Of a stretch of 64,000 bases of DNA, positions 62,346 to 64,000 are shown piece by piece. The DNA lies in NCBI GenBank assembly GCA_033439265.1, contig JAVTVX010000017.1, positions 10,066,001-10,130,000 of the forward strand, read 5' to 3'. The translations under genes and the position numbers were made by a program. The notes under the pieces are model-generated. The model made no database searches and had not been told where the DNA came from. It saw nothing but the letters and a program-made list of their open reading frames with translations. The stretch is from Dillenia suffruticosa. Taxonomy: Eukaryota > Streptophyta > Magnoliopsida > Dilleniales > Dilleniaceae. Positions within the stretch are counted from its first letter, which is position 1; every line of letters begins with the position of its first letter.

Positions 62346-62599
62346 ATTGTAAAGATCTATTACAATAGTTTTCATTGCAATAAAAGGGATTTTAGTGACT
62401 TATTAATATTTATTCTAACATTTTGTATACTTTTTGAATCAACAAATTCAAAAATGATTTGAGTATAGATTGCAAAATAAACGTATGAGTCGATGGACAC
62501 CATACACCATAACCCCAAATCGCATTTTACCATCTGAATTTAAATTCGGCATACAGAAACCCATAAAAAATCACAAATATGGACGTGAGACCCTCAGAA

Positions 62600-62940
62600 A
62601 AAGCGAAAAAATGTAATCCAAAACGACCTGATGCGCCGCCAGATGTCCCACGTGTTGGCAAAGCACCTCTACACACCTACACGCACCAACTGTGTGCTAG
62701 CACATGCACCAGATGCATAGCGCATCTATCACGCATGCAACTTGCATCTTGGGTCGTGTCCCAAGTCGGGATGCTGGTCGGGATACAGATCCGGGTCGCA
62801 ATCGACCCGGACCGCTTGATCCAATTCACACTCCTCCACACGCGTGAATTGCACATGCCAGTTCTTGTTTGAGTCACGCCGTGTATTGCATTTCTTGCCC
62901 GACGAGTTTGCAACCGAATCCTCACGACCTGACTACCGAA
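62600..62940. other. GC-richer leader segment of the copia element
   Basis: Lies between the PBS and gag. It is unusually rich in GC for this element, with repeated GCA/TGCAT/CACGC words and CGGGTCG, suggesting an RNA-structured leader. Open frames on both strands here have no recognisable domain. Confidence 0.5.
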
Positions 62941-63439
62941 AAACTCATTTACAAGTGTTTTTTCATACAGTTTTCGATCAAAATTATAATCGGGTATTCT
63001 CCAAACATTCTTGACTAAATTTTAAGAGGATTGAAGCCCTAAAAATGGCGTATTTAACTACCCCAGTCGCAGCCCTACTCGGCCATTCCAAAAAACCCAA
63101 TTTTCGATGGCAATACAACACCATTTATACATCAAAATATAGATAAGATCATGAAAAATACGTATAAGCCAATTTTATAGACCAATTCATCCTTTAACAT
63201 GATAGATCTAAGGTTTTGAAGTCGGTACAATCGAAACCTTCGACAGAACTTTTTATGGTTTTAATATGTTCAAAAAATTTAACAAAAATTATTTTGATTA
63301 TCCTTGGACCATGATTCTCATAGTATTCTCGAATTTATGAAACTCATTCGTAATCTGAATTCTAAATTTTACCCTATACATTTTAAATCCAAAAAATTGT
63401 GATTTTTTTTTAATAAATCTAATATTGTTCTGATACCAA

Positions 63440-63899
63440 TATTAAATTAATTTATATACATGAAAGCGTGATAAATCATAAAAATTGAATATTCGGATTT
63501 TTCATATAAATATCTCAATACGTAAGTCTAAAAAAAAAACGAGCCTTGAACTCTCTCGTACGGATCATGCAGTCGGGATGATGATCATAAAATTGAATCA
63601 CCATTATTGTACTATGACGTCTCAACCCAAAGTTTGGTAATACGATGACAGAAGAAAATTTTCTCATTAAAATTTTCTTAATTCCTCATCTTTTCTCTCT
63701 AGAAATTGTGTGCTTATTTTCGAGCAATGTGCAGAGAAGTATATCTCTTCATCTTCACTCACGTAGGATAAAAATTGGGGAGGAAGTTTGGAAAAGTGAG
63801 GATAATGGGTTAACCATCCATTATCTCATATTTTTTATTTAATTTTTTTTAAATTAACTTTTTAAACCCCGTACTATTGTGTGGGCATTTTAACTAACA
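63440..63899 (-). repeat. Copia 5' LTR (right copy, 460 bp)
   Basis: On the minus strand it begins TGTTAGTTAAAATGCCC and ends AATTTAATA, probably a mutated ...CA end. The PBS-like TGGTATCAGAAC follows almost directly. Confidence 0.75.
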
Positions 63900-64000
63900 C
63901 TTACACCATATCCTTTTGCTTCCATATCAAGGGCAAGTGCCACTGCACTCAAGCCCTCACGCTCCTCTTTCCCTTCTTTTTCCTTTTCTTTGTTTTGTTT
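63900..64000. other. Right flank, nothing recognised
   Basis: Host sequence beyond the copia LTR, ending in a pyrimidine-rich stretch. It is too short to assign. Confidence 0.5.

Larger units (their letters stand above)
57850..63899 (-). mobile_element. Ty1-copia LTR retrotransposon, near full-length, decayed
   Basis: The right LTR (63440-63899) and a left LTR missing its outer part (about 57850-58124) share TCAATTCCTC/TTAATTCCTC, TGTGTGCTTAT, GCAATGTGCAGAGAAGTATA, CTCACGT-GGATAAAAATTGGGG, AAACCCCGTAC and a final TTAACA/CTAACA. On the minus strand the order is 5' LTR (63899 down to 63440), PBS-like TGGTATCAGAAC (63438-63427), gag, integrase, RT, PPT-like AAATGAGAGA, 3' LTR (58124 down). The coding order and motifs are copia-type. 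Stops and frame changes are frequent. Confidence 0.85.

Noticed and set aside
62579-62925. Frames on both strands in the copia leader
   Set aside because: GC-rich leader artefacts; no domain.

Overview
This is a nuclear window from a flowering plant. Spliced genes with GT-AG introns, plant-specific families (AHL, bHLH, plant PWWP and DnaJ types), long CT/GA microsatellites, and Ty1-copia, Ty3-gypsy, CACTA, SINE and LINE sequences all point that way. Base composition is strongly AT-rich, and mobile DNA occupies much more of the window than genes do. I could not fix the species.

Four host genes are supported, all on the minus strand. (1) An intronless AHL gene (AT-hook plus PPC/DUF296) lies at 5880-6843; one extra base in a homopolymer breaks its frame. 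(2) A two-exon bHLH factor of the bHLH30/106/107 type lies at 28443-29303. (3) A 12-coding-exon PWWP-domain protein (429 aa when spliced) lies at 31965-36522, with a 5' UTR exon near 38956 behind a 2.4-kb leader intron. (4) An intronless J-domain protein with a Cys cluster and a C-terminal AT-hook-like tail lies at 54842-55879.

Mobile DNA, left to right: the end of a minus-strand copia element (1-507, LTR 45-507); a LINE zinc-knuckle fragment (1543-1872); a tandem duplication carrying a (CT)78 tract (4672-5436); a decayed CTCTCTAAA minisatellite (8215-9345); a 10.3-kb CACTA element with both TIRs (11628-21893), with degenerate TNPD-like and TNPA-like genes, subterminal repeats and a GC-rich block; a probable solo LTR (23941-25767); a short foldback element (26300-26511); a tRNA-derived SINE with a perfect 17-bp target duplication (27406-27622); a decayed minus-strand gypsy element (41026-52194) that carries an antisense extra ORF and is itself interrupted by a plus-strand copia element (about 44995-49408); and a decayed minus-strand copia element (about 57850-63899). 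Two dispersed families recur inside the window (9372 and 52823; 9929 and, inverted, 34745 inside a PWWP-gene intron).

The genes do not form a pathway. Three of the four are predicted nuclear DNA- or chromatin-associated proteins, and a fourth (DnaJ) has an AT-hook-like tail. No tRNA, rRNA, CRISPR or organellar sequence was recognised. Similarity statements come from recalled family consensus, not searches.
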